DNA of 64,000 nucleotides from Pseudacidobacterium ailaaui (GTDB lineage Bacteria; Acidobacteriota; Terriglobia; Terriglobales; Acidobacteriaceae), in assembly GCF_000688455.1 (NCBI RefSeq), contig NZ_JIAL01000001.1, positions 3,131,001-3,195,000 of the forward strand, written 5' to 3'. Positions 1 through 7,780 of the stretch are shown here, one piece after another (within the stretch, counting starts at the first letter, position 1; each line of letters starts with the position of its first letter). The position numbers and the translations under genes were made by a program. Under the pieces are notes generated by a model, which saw nothing but the letters and a program-made list of their open reading frames with translations, did no database searches and was not told where the DNA came from.

Positions 1-741
1 GGTTTCCAAAGAGAAATCGGTTGTCTGCGTGGGAAAGAGGGCATTGCGCAATGCGTCAGTGCCGTAAGTAAGCGGGTTCAGGCGCATCAGCACACGCAAC
101 CAACCGATGGCCCCGCTTGCAGGGAAGATAGAACCTGAAAGCATCCAGAGCGGCAACAGAAGAAGATTCACAATGGCATGGAAGGCCTGAGGTGAATCCA
201 TGGGCCATGCGATTGCGAAGCCGAGCGCAGTGAGCTCAAAACTGATAAGCGCAATGGTGAGCACGCTGAGGGCAATCGCAGTGAGAGAGGGGTGCACGCC
301 AACCAGCGGAGTAAAGAGCAGAAAGATCATGCCCTGGATGGCCGCCAAAGTTGTGCCGCCCATGACCTTGCCGAGCACGATGGCCGAGCGACTTACGGGA
401 GCAGCCATGACCGACAACAGAAATCCCTCATTGCGGTCCTGAATGAGCGACATCATGCTGAAAATGGCCGTGAAGAGAACAATCATCACGACAGCTCCGG
501 GAAAAAAATAGGCCAAATACTGGTCGGAACCGGTGCCGCTACTGTGAAAACTGTGAGCAAAGCCTGAGCCAAGCACGAACCAGAACAAAAGCGGTGAAGC
601 GATCACGCCGACGACGCGCGCCTTCTGGCGGTAGAAACGGACAATTTCACGCTCCCAGAGGGTGCGGGCCGCAGTCCAGAGACTGGCGTTCCGTGAAGGA
701 AGGGCCTTTGGCGCAGATGCAGTTGCGACAACGGTAGCCAT
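1..741 (-). CDS. ABC-2 type transporter permease, DrrB-like (C-terminus beyond window)
   Basis: Integral membrane half of an ABC exporter, partnered with the ATPase that ends 3 bases upstream. 247 residues are visible. They include about five hydrophobic segments, for example residues about 43-64 and 75-100, a conserved central NEGFLLSVMAAP stretch and a late NPLTYGTDALRNAL motif. Both are typical of ABC2-membrane/DrrB proteins. DrrB-like proteins run to about 250-280 residues, so only the last helix and tail are missing beyond base 1. The ATG at 741 is preceded on the minus strand by the ATPase stop codon, so the two genes are probably co-translated. The substrate is unknown; members export drugs, lipids or polysaccharides, and some sit with heme/oxidase biogenesis genes as here. 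Confidence 0.9.
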   Translation of the reverse strand, partial: MATVVATASAPKALPSRNASLWTAARTLWEREIVRFYRQKARVVGVIASPLLFWFVLGSGFAHSFHSSGTGSDQYLAYFFPGAVVMIVLFTAIFSMMSLIQDRNEGFLLSVMAAPVSRSAIVLGKVMGGTTLAAIQGMIFLLFTPLVGVHPSLTAIALSVLTIALISFELTALGFAIAWPMDSPQAFHAIVNLLLLPLWMLSGSIFPASGAIGWLRVLMRLNPLTYGTDALRNALFPTQTTDFSLET

Positions 742-744
742 GAA

Positions 745-1776
745 TCAGTCCTCCTTGATCCCTGTACTGATTTCTTGTTCTGTCCAGAAGCGGTGACCGG
801 TGCGCTGAATGAAAACATCTTCCAGACTGGGCTTGGAGACAGAAATTCCCTGGACCAGGCCCGGGAAGGCTTCCACCACCTCGGTGACGAATTTATGGCC
901 TTGCTCCCGTTCCAGACGGACCGTGTTGCCGAGGGCAGAGGGTGCGAGGAGAAAGCGATTGGCGATCTTCTCGGCCAGCTCCTGCGCGTCAGAGGCGCTG
1001 GTGGTCTCAAAGATGACCACATCACCGCCAATCTCTGATTTCAGATCAGAGGGCGAACCGAGTGCAACCAGTTTCCCCTGATTCAGAATGGCGAGGCGGT
1101 CGCAATGCTCTGCTTCTTCCATCAGATGGGTCGTTACAAGCACGGTCACACCCTCCTCATCGCGGAGCATCTTGAGATACTGCCAGACATCGCGGCGTGC
1201 TCCGGGATCCAGACCGGTAGAAGGCTCATCCAGCAGAAGGACAGAAGGGGAATGAATGAGTCCCTTGGCCAGTTCGACACGGCGCTGCATCCCTCCGGAG
1301 AGGGTCTCTACGCTGTCCCTGATGCGGTCGAGCAGTCCGACACGAGAGAGCACCTCGCTGATCCGTCGTTTAAGGGTGGCGCCTTTCAGCCCGTACAAGT
1401 GGCCCTGATGTCTGAGGTTTTCTCCAACCGTGAGTTTGATGTCGAGGCTGCGCGCCTGAAAGACGATGCCAATCTGCTGGCGGACCCGGTTGGGTTCATG
1501 GGCAACGTCGAAACCCTGAATGCGAGCGGTCCCGTTTGTCGGCACCATGAGTGTGGAGAGGATCCGGAAAAGTGTGGTTTTGCCGCTGCCATTCGGTCCG
1601 AGCAGGCCGAAGATCTCTGCCGGACGCACCTCGAAGGAAAGATGGTCCAGGGCCAGCCTCCCTCCGTAATCATGAGTAAGCTGCGACAAAGCGATGGGCG
1701 GTGCTGCGCCAGCGGAGTTCTGCGGCGCGGGACTTGTTCTATATACGGCTGGTTCCTGAACAGAGGCCATCATCAC
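745..1776 (-). CDS. ABC transporter ATP-binding protein, DrrA-like
   Basis: Cytoplasmic ATPase that powers the adjacent DrrB-like permease. Walker A GPNGSGKT is at residues 60-67, the LSGGM signature at 159-163, Walker B VLLLDEPS ends in the catalytic Glu around 184, and the H-loop is in TTHLMEE. The C-terminal SLEDVFIQRTG motif is typical of DrrA/CcmA-type exporters. 343 residues is slightly longer than usual because of about 28 poorly conserved N-terminal residues. The start is ambiguous among GTG 1776, ATG 1773 and ATG 1770; an AGGAAAG sequence upstream fits any of them. The gene starts one base after the heme O synthase stop, so the three genes form an operon. Substrate not predictable. 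Confidence 0.93.
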   Translation of the reverse strand: MMMASVQEPAVYRTSPAPQNSAGAAPPIALSQLTHDYGGRLALDHLSFEVRPAEIFGLLGPNGSGKTTLFRILSTLMVPTNGTARIQGFDVAHEPNRVRQQIGIVFQARSLDIKLTVGENLRHQGHLYGLKGATLKRRISEVLSRVGLLDRIRDSVETLSGGMQRRVELAKGLIHSPSVLLLDEPSTGLDPGARRDVWQYLKMLRDEEGVTVLVTTHLMEEAEHCDRLAILNQGKLVALGSPSDLKSEIGGDVVIFETTSASDAQELAEKIANRFLLAPSALGNTVRLEREQGHKFVTEVVEAFPGLVQGISVSKPSLEDVFIQRTGHRFWTEQEISTGIKED

Positions 1777-1777
1777 A

Positions 1778-2800
1778 CTACTTTCCTGCCGCGTTGAGCA
1801 TGAGCACGGTGAGCAGAAGGGGCAGGTAGATCACGCTCACCTTGAGGAGGTCGCGCGCATACATTTTCGATTCGACCACACTGCGCGCGCGTGTGATACG
1901 AGCAAAACGCAAAGTATAGGCCAGATAGAAAATTCCCAGCAGCAATGCTGTCACGCCATAAATTCGGCCGGTCATGTGCAAATAGACCGGGAGCAGGCTG
2001 ACGGGGATCATGAGCACTGCGTACGTAATGGCTTCAAGCACCGTAGACCATCCGTCCGGCTGCACCACAGGCAACATGCGGATTCCGGCCCGTCCATAAT
2101 CTTCCTTATAAAGCCAGGCAATGGCCATGAAATGCGGAAACTGCCAGACGAAGAGTATGGCAAAAAGCGCCACGGCAGGCCATTCAATGGTCCCGCGGAC
2201 GGCAGTCCAGCCGAGTAAGGGAGGCATGGCTCCCGGAAAAGCCCCGATAAAAGTTGCAAGGGTGGTATATCGCTTGAGAGGGGTATAAATGGCGACATAG
2301 CTAAAAGCCGTCAGCAAGGTGAGAGTTCCCGTAAGCAGGTTCGTCGCGTAAGTGAGCCACAGTGCGCCGGAGACGATGGCAACCATGCCGAGGGTCAGGC
2401 CATGGAGCAGGCCGATGCGGCCCGAGGCCACTGGCCGCTGGGCGGTACGGACCATCCGGGCGTCAAGACGGCGCTCTAGGACTTCATTGAGCGCCGCAGA
2501 TCCGGCAGAGACCAGACCAATGCCCACGAGGGCGGCAAGGAGGCCAGGTTGCAAACTACTGATTCGACTACGCACAGACGCCAGATAAAAGCCGGCCCAT
2601 GCAGTCATGACCACAAGTGCCGTGACGCGGAACTTGAAAAGCTCAGCATAATCTGCAAGACGCAAGGCCGTTTCTCCAGCGCGAAGAGGCGCTGGCCGTT
2701 CCAGGATGGCCTGTTCTTCAGCCACAGACGCAGGTGCGGCGGGCGTCATGCCTGTTTCGCTCGGAATGGTATGAAGTTTACCGTCAAGACCACTCTCCAT
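1778..2800 (-). CDS. ctaB: Heme O synthase (protoheme IX farnesyltransferase)
   Basis: Membrane prenyltransferase of the UbiA superfamily that adds a farnesyl group to heme B to give heme O for heme-copper oxidases. The diagnostic polyprenyl-diphosphate motif N-E-x3-R-x2-D with the following RTAQRP is at residues about 105-122, and repeated hydrophobic helices fill the rest. The protein is 340 residues, about 40 longer than typical CyoE/CtaB because of a polar N-terminus; Met18 is an alternative start. It is the first gene of the operon with the DrrAB-like exporter. Cytochrome oxidase genes are not in the window, so the pairing with an ABC exporter is context only. The symbol cyoE would serve equally well. 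Confidence 0.95.
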   Translation of the reverse strand: MESGLDGKLHTIPSETGMTPAAPASVAEEQAILERPAPLRAGETALRLADYAELFKFRVTALVVMTAWAGFYLASVRSRISSLQPGLLAALVGIGLVSAGSAALNEVLERRLDARMVRTAQRPVASGRIGLLHGLTLGMVAIVSGALWLTYATNLLTGTLTLLTAFSYVAIYTPLKRYTTLATFIGAFPGAMPPLLGWTAVRGTIEWPAVALFAILFVWQFPHFMAIAWLYKEDYGRAGIRMLPVVQPDGWSTVLEAITYAVLMIPVSLLPVYLHMTGRIYGVTALLLGIFYLAYTLRFARITRARSVVESKMYARDLLKVSVIYLPLLLTVLMLNAAGK

Positions 2801-2857
2801 GATACCAACGGAAAGAGCTGAATTGACGGGGGAATTGCCGTGGCGCTGGATTTCAGC

Positions 2858-3919
2858 TCACGAGTGAAGGTTTTCAACCTCCGAAAGCGAGCGGGGACCG
2901 CAAATCACAGGTTCGCTCTGCACCGCATATTCATCAAGCAGGACCGCGACCAAAACGGCAGTCGGCACCGCAACCAGGGCCCCACGGACACCATCGAGGG
3001 CCGCACCCAGCATCAGTGCGATAATAATCGCCAGTCCTGGGAGGTCTACGCGCGACTGCATAATTCGAGGGGTAAGGAACGAGGTTTCCAACTGTGCATA
3101 AATTGCGTAGAAAATAGCGACGCCCAGCACACGGCCCCAGGAATCGATGGCAGCTACCATGAGGGCCAAAGAGACGGTAATGATGGCCCCGGCTATGGGA
3201 ATGATGTTGAACAGACCCATCAGGACGCCCAGAGCGTAGGCATATCGCAGATGCAGGGCAACAAAAACAATTGTGCTGCAGGTGCCCAGAATCAGCATGA
3301 GCGCGCCCTGTCCTAAAAGCCATTGGCCCATGCGCGCTTCGGCTCGGACCAGAGTTTTGTCGAGCCGCTGACGCATCTCAACTGGGAAGAAGCTCAGCAT
3401 CCAGTGATAGGCCTTCTCCCCTTCCAGCATGAAGTAAACCGTCAGGACGATGCCGGTAATGATGTCAAAAAGCTTGCTGGCCCAGTGTTTTGCCGAAAGA
3501 AAAATGTAGGTTGCGAAGTTCGCGGCGAAGTCCTGAATGCGTGTATTGAGGGAGTTGACGTCGAGCCGCTGCATCAGGGGAATCTTCCGAATGCGTGCCA
3601 GCAACTGCGGGCCGCGGGTTGGAAGTTCGCTGATGAACTCGCGCAGGTCGCGTGCCACCGGAGGCAAGGCAAAAATGAAGAACATGGTTGCGAAGCCGGC
3701 AACGACAACCACAAGGACCAGGATGGCCACTCCCCGGCCCGGGCTCCATCGGCCAATGCGAACCTTCATGATGCCCTTCACTACGGGCGTCAGGACCACG
3801 GCAAAGAGTGCGCTGACGTAAATCAGGAGCAGGACATTGCGGACATACCAGGCAAGGATCAGGGCCAGGGCAAGGGAAAAGGTAAAGACAATGTCGCTGC
3901 GCAGAGTGCGACTTTTCAT
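2858..3919 (-). CDS. AI-2E family transporter (PerM/TqsA type)
   Basis: Polytopic inner-membrane protein of 353 residues with about eight hydrophobic segments. An N-terminal helix pair starts about residue 10 (DIVFTFSLALALILAWYV), and the C-terminal half holds the family hallmark region ending PGLAIIIALMLGAALDGVRGALVAVP. Families of this kind include quorum-signal exporters, Na+/H+ antiporters and uncharacterised permeases, so the substrate cannot be assigned. Its ATG overlaps the shikimate kinase stop by four bases (ATGA), indicating translational coupling. The coupling to aroK appears to be positional only. Confidence 0.88.
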   Translation of the reverse strand: MKSRTLRSDIVFTFSLALALILAWYVRNVLLLIYVSALFAVVLTPVVKGIMKVRIGRWSPGRGVAILVLVVVVAGFATMFFIFALPPVARDLREFISELPTRGPQLLARIRKIPLMQRLDVNSLNTRIQDFAANFATYIFLSAKHWASKLFDIITGIVLTVYFMLEGEKAYHWMLSFFPVEMRQRLDKTLVRAEARMGQWLLGQGALMLILGTCSTIVFVALHLRYAYALGVLMGLFNIIPIAGAIITVSLALMVAAIDSWGRVLGVAIFYAIYAQLETSFLTPRIMQSRVDLPGLAIIIALMLGAALDGVRGALVAVPTAVLVAVLLDEYAVQSEPVICGPRSLSEVENLHS

Positions 3920-4479
3920 GCAGGGCGGCCTTCCTCGGAAAAAAGATTTAGAGATTCCATGATGTGCCGCGCCGTTTCCTCAGGGGAGCGCGCGGCCGTC
4001 TCTACCACAAGATGCGCTTGGCGGTAATATGGCAGCCTGGCTGCAAATCTTGCTTCTAGACGGTCGCGGTCCTGCAGCACCGGACGAACAGCGGCCCCGG
4101 CCTGCTGCTCACATCTTGCAACCATGGTCTCCAGAGGGGCCTCCAGAAAGACCACGCAGGTCTTCGGCGCGGAGAAGATAGCCTCGCGGGTCACTTCGGT
4201 TTCAATGGCGCCTCCACCTACGGCCAGGACCAGGTTTTCTTCGCGCAGTAAGGCGCGGATGACGTCAGCTTCCATCCGGCGAAAAGCTGCTTCGCCGCGG
4301 CCGGAAAAGATTTCCGCGATGGTCTGGCCGGCCTGCTGCTCCAGCACGACATCTGCATCCTGAAAGCGCCATCCGAGGTGCGGTGCGAGCAAAGAGCCCA
4401 CGGTGGATTTGCCGGCCCCCATAAAGCCGATGAGAACAATTCGCGAAAACTCCGCTGGATGTTGTACTGTGGCCTGCAT
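3916..4479 (-). CDS. aroK: Shikimate kinase
   Basis: Cytoplasmic NMP-kinase-fold enzyme phosphorylating shikimate at O3 in the chorismate pathway. Walker A GFMGAGKST lies at residues about 18-26. The DADVVLE substrate-binding Asp, the IFSGRGEAAFRRME segment with its arginine, the VGGGAI triple-glycine motif and an RPVLQ lid arginine follow in the expected order. 187 residues is near the usual 170-190. A TATAAT hexamer on the minus strand (plus coordinates 4488-4493) lies only eight bases before the ATG, so the message may be nearly leaderless. Other aro genes are not nearby. Confidence 0.95.
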   Translation of the reverse strand: MQATVQHPAEFSRIVLIGFMGAGKSTVGSLLAPHLGWRFQDADVVLEQQAGQTIAEIFSGRGEAAFRRMEADVIRALLREENLVLAVGGGAIETEVTREAIFSAPKTCVVFLEAPLETMVARCEQQAGAAVRPVLQDRDRLEARFAARLPYYRQAHLVVETAARSPEETARHIMESLNLFSEEGRPA

Positions 4480-4539
4480 GTACAGGCATTATAAGAGGGC
4501 AGCCTCCGCGCAAGTACAATGGCGGAGGGAAGGCACCGC

Positions 4540-5181
4540 ATGAGGTTGTTCCGTAAGAAACTGAAACAAGAACATAAGGTCATGCTGCAGGCAGAGCGCG
4601 CAGGTGGAGCACTGCTGCCGGAGTATCATCGGCCCACGTCAGAGTGTCCACATCCGGAACGCTGGCACATGTATGACTCTATGACGGCAGAGGCTGAAGT
4701 GCTTGAGTTTTTGCAGACGCTTGTGATGACCATCAAGCCGCAATTGGTGGTGGAAACCGGCGCTTTTCTTGGGGCCAGCACCCTTTGGATTGCCAAAGGA
4801 CTGAAAGCCAATGGATTTGGCAGGATTGTAAGCTGTGAGTTTGATCCCGTGGTATATGCCAGGGCAAAAGAGAGAATTGCAGCTTCCGGGCTGGCGGATT
4901 GGGTCGATCTGAGGAATGAATCCAGCCTGGAAATGCAGGTCGAGGGAACGATTGACCTGTTCTACTCCGACAGCGACATGGAGATTCGTGCTGCGGAAGT
5001 CAAGCGCTTCCTGCCCCAGATTTCTTCCAACGGAGTTGTATTGATTCATGATGCCAGTTCCCATCTAAGAGTGGTAAGGGAAGCGGCATTTGCCCTGGAA
5101 AGAGAAGGACTGCTCTCGTGCGTGTTTTTGCCTACGCCGCGTGGAATGGTCCTTGCGCAGAAGCGGGAAGGCCGTCAGTAA
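4540..5181 (+). CDS. Class I SAM-dependent methyltransferase (Methyltransf_24-like)
   Basis: Predicted cytoplasmic methyltransferase. The SAM-binding motif I VVETGAFLGAST is near residue 70, followed by a CEFDP acidic loop that would bind the SAM ribose and by DLFYSDSD and VVLIHDASSH motifs typical of the Methyltransf_24/cephalosporin-hydroxylase-like group. The ATG at 4540 is preferred over the in-frame ATG at 4519. A GGAGGGAAGG sequence precedes it, and the upstream ATG lies inside a TACAAT -10-like box (4515-4520). The product is then 213 residues. Divergent from aroK. The methyl acceptor is unknown; O-methylation is only a guess from family resemblance. Confidence 0.8.
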   Translation: MRLFRKKLKQEHKVMLQAERAGGALLPEYHRPTSECPHPERWHMYDSMTAEAEVLEFLQTLVMTIKPQLVVETGAFLGASTLWIAKGLKANGFGRIVSCEFDPVVYARAKERIAASGLADWVDLRNESSLEMQVEGTIDLFYSDSDMEIRAAEVKRFLPQISSNGVVLIHDASSHLRVVREAAFALEREGLLSCVFLPTPRGMVLAQKREGRQ

Positions 5182-5266
5182 CTACGTCAATAACTAGAGG
5201 TTTTTGAGAAGGACCAGGATTCCATTGAATCTTGCCCCAGGAATGTAGCATCTTTTAGAAAGCACG

Positions 5267-5500
5267 ATGTCTCAGAAGCGCGTCATTCTTTACAGCCAGC
5301 CTGGATGCCCTCCATGTTTTGCCGCGAAGCATTTTCTTTCCTCGCGTAAGGTGCCGTTTGAATATAAGGACGTGACGGCGGACCCGGCGGCTTTGCGTGA
5401 GTTGATGGAGTTAAACAGTCGTTCAACACCGACGATCGTGGTCGGGGAGGAAGTCATGATTGGCTTTGACGCAGAGCGGCTGGAGAAGATGCTCGGCTAG
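5267..5500 (+). CDS. Glutaredoxin-like thiol-redox protein
   Basis: Small 77-residue thioredoxin-fold protein. The redox motif CPPC follows an N-terminal beta strand (VILYSQPG) at about residues 14-17, and the cis-proline region STPTIVVG and the C-terminal GFDAERLEKML helix match NrdH/glutaredoxin-type proteins. A CPPC active site is less common than CPYC. It stands alone between the methyltransferase and Ku. Likely reduces protein or mixed disulfides in the cytoplasm; whether it uses glutathione, thioredoxin reductase or another donor cannot be told. Confidence 0.88.
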   Translation: MSQKRVILYSQPGCPPCFAAKHFLSSRKVPFEYKDVTADPAALRELMELNSRSTPTIVVGEEVMIGFDAERLEKMLG

Positions 5501-5619
5501 GCCTTTCTTTCTTGCCGCTCCCACCCTTTTGCTTGTCCTGCATCATTTTTAGTGCAATCAGCCATCCAGCCAGTGTACAATTCACATCCTAACTGCTTGC
5601 TGCCGAAAGGGTTTGCATT

Positions 5620-6471
5620 ATGGCGTCTACGGTCTGGAAAGGCTATATCTCCTTTGGTCTGATCTCGGTCCCGATTCACCTGTTCGTCGCAGCTCGTGAA
5701 GAGCATGTGAGTTTCAACCAGGTCCACGCCGTCTGCGGGACGAAAGTAAAGCAGCAATTGTTTTGTCCGACCTGCGAACGTGTGGTGGAGCGCAGTGAAA
5801 TTGCCAAAGGCTATCCGATTGACAAGGGCACTTATGTCCAGGTGACTCCGGAGGAATTAAAGGCACTGGAGGCCGAGTCTTCCGAAACGATGGAGATTGT
5901 ACAGTTCGTGAAGCTCGATGAGGTGGATCCGCTGTATTACCAGACCTCGTATTACACGGTCCCTGAAGAACCGGGCCGCCGGGCCTATACGCTCATCCTG
6001 AAGGGCATGGAGCACTTGAAGCTGGGTGCGATTGCCAAAATTACGCTGCACCAGCGGGAGCAGATTGTGATGATCCGGCCTTATCACAAAGGCCTGGTGT
6101 TGCACACGCTGTATTATCCGGCAGAAGTGCGTGAGATCGCCGAATACGGTGTGGACGAGGAGAAGATTAGTCTGCAAAAGGCCGAGGTGGAGCTGGCCGA
6201 GCAGTTTATGAAACAACTGACGGCAAAGTTCAATCCTGACAAATTTAAAGATGAATATCAGGACCGCGTGCTGAAACTGGTCGAGGAAAAAGAGGCCGGG
6301 ATGGTTACAAAGAGCGAGAAGCGACCGAAAAAGAAGCTGGCGCCGGTCATCAATCTCATGGATGCGCTCAGGAAGAGCATGGAGCAGCAGGAAGAGGCGG
6401 TAGGGAAGAAAGCCCCGCAGAGGGAGACTGCATCGGCGAAGTCCTCTGGCAGGCGCAGGAAGGCCGGATAA
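5620..6471 (+). CDS. ku: Non-homologous end-joining protein Ku
   Basis: Bacterial Ku homodimer subunit that threads onto broken DNA ends and recruits ligase D. The N-terminus STVWKGYISFGLISVPI is the canonical Ku beta-barrel start. It is followed by a cysteine set (HAVCG then CPTC at about residues 39-56), the KGY motif and the EVDPLYY segment. At 283 residues it is normal length, and its C-terminal tail is rich in Lys/Arg, a feature linked to DNA binding in other bacterial Ku proteins. A TACAAT box at 5576-5581 is a possible -10. No ligD is in this window. Confidence 0.96.
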   Translation: MASTVWKGYISFGLISVPIHLFVAAREEHVSFNQVHAVCGTKVKQQLFCPTCERVVERSEIAKGYPIDKGTYVQVTPEELKALEAESSETMEIVQFVKLDEVDPLYYQTSYYTVPEEPGRRAYTLILKGMEHLKLGAIAKITLHQREQIVMIRPYHKGLVLHTLYYPAEVREIAEYGVDEEKISLQKAEVELAEQFMKQLTAKFNPDKFKDEYQDRVLKLVEEKEAGMVTKSEKRPKKKLAPVINLMDALRKSMEQQEEAVGKKAPQRETASAKSSGRRRKAG

Positions 6472-6549
6472 ACGAACCTTTTTCCCTTTTCATGCTTGCG
6501 GTCAGGCTTCAACCGGAAAGGGCACTCGTCCGTCTAATCAACAGCAGTC

Positions 6550-7677
6550 ATGATGAGATCCCAGACGAAACATGTGCTCTGCCTTTTTGTGCCGTTGATG
6601 GCCCTGTGTGTCCGTCTACCTGTTTGTTTTGCGCAAGCCGGCCAGCCCGCAACATCTTCTGCATCTTCCACGACCTTGACCGTAAATGTGAAAGTGGTCA
6701 CGCTTCCTGTAACTGTCCGTGACAAGAAGGGCCAGATTGTGACCAACCTGACGAAGGACGATTTCACTTTGATGGAAGACGGACGTCCACAGACCATCAA
6801 ATATTTCAGTCTGGATACAGACCTTCCGCTGACGCTGGGGCTCCTGGTGGACACCAGTGGCAGTATGCGAAATGCGCTAGACCAGGAAAAGACCTCCAGC
6901 AAGAGCTTTTTAAACCAGATGCTGGTCAAGCCGCAGGACCAGGCCTTTCTCATTCATTTTGACCGCGAGGTCGAACTGCTGGAGGACCTGACCAACGCAA
7001 AGGAAAAGCTGGCGTCCGCCTTGGATGATTTAGGCCCGACGCGCGTGAGCGATACCTCTGATTCCGGACAGGAGGGCGACCGGAGTATGCATCGCGGAGG
7101 AACGCAGCTTTATGACGCCATCTTTCTTGCTTCAGATGAATTGATGAAAAAGCAGCAGGGGCGCAAGGCGCTGATTGTTCTGAGCGATGGCAAGGACCGC
7201 GGCAGCAAGGAGACACTGCACTCGGCGATCGAGGCGGCGCAGCGCGCAAATACGGTCGTCTATACGATTTATTTTCAAGGGGAACAACCTCATGACTTTG
7301 GCAATCGTGGGGGAGGTTACGGGCGTCCCCGCATCGGCATGGGCGGTGGGTGGCCCGGCGGAGGTGGGTATCCTGGTGGCGGGGGCTACCCTGGCGGGCG
7401 AGGAGGGCAACATCCAGCCGAAGGGCCTCAAGTGGATGGCAAGAAGATCATGATCCAGATTGCGCAGGAAACAGGCGGCCGCATGTATGAGGCGAAAAAG
7501 AAGGAAAACTTTGACCAGATTTATTCCGCCATCGCTGAGGATCTGCGTTCACAGTATATGCTGGGGTACACGCCCGACAAATTCAGCGCCGATGGCAGCT
7601 ATCATAAGATTACTTTGACGGCCAAGAAAAAAGACCTCTTTGTGCAGACGCGAGATGGTTATTACGCGGACAAATGA
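6550..7677 (+). CDS. Secreted VWFA-domain protein (Acidobacteria-type)
   Basis: Exported protein with a signal peptide over residues about 1-29 and cleavage near CFAQA. A beta-rich N-terminal segment carries the VTVRDKKGQIVTNLTKDDF motif typical of VWFA-related Acidobacterial proteins. A von Willebrand A domain follows, whose MIDAS motif DTSGS is at residues 101-105. A low-complexity Gly/Pro/Tyr-rich insert of about 35 residues (bases about 7309-7410) interrupts the distal part of the domain before the conserved QIAQETGG and YMLGYTP segments. Probable role is metal-dependent protein interaction in the periplasm or at the cell surface; no partner is evident. Met1 and Met2 are equally possible starts. 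Confidence 0.88.
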   Translation: MMRSQTKHVLCLFVPLMALCVRLPVCFAQAGQPATSSASSTTLTVNVKVVTLPVTVRDKKGQIVTNLTKDDFTLMEDGRPQTIKYFSLDTDLPLTLGLLVDTSGSMRNALDQEKTSSKSFLNQMLVKPQDQAFLIHFDREVELLEDLTNAKEKLASALDDLGPTRVSDTSDSGQEGDRSMHRGGTQLYDAIFLASDELMKKQQGRKALIVLSDGKDRGSKETLHSAIEAAQRANTVVYTIYFQGEQPHDFGNRGGGYGRPRIGMGGGWPGGGGYPGGGGYPGGRGGQHPAEGPQVDGKKIMIQIAQETGGRMYEAKKKENFDQIYSAIAEDLRSQYMLGYTPDKFSADGSYHKITLTAKKKDLFVQTRDGYYADK

Positions 7678-7780
7678 AGTTCTTTGAGATTGTGAAGCTG
7701 TTCAAAGCCCCCCGGTTTACAGCATCTGCGAAATGCTTTAGCGTAAAAAGTTCTGCACTTTACGTCTGAAGGACAATGCT

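Noticed and set aside
1105-1797. A 230-residue plus-strand open frame
   Set aside because: It lies wholly antisense to the ABC ATPase and shows no domain; the minus-strand frame has all ATPase motifs.
2840-4027. Long plus-strand open frames opposite the AI-2E and aroK genes
   Set aside because: They have polar, low-structure translations and mirror well-identified genes on the other strand.
7678-7780. A glycine riboswitch before gcvT
   Set aside because: Expected by context but its core motifs could not be found by eye.
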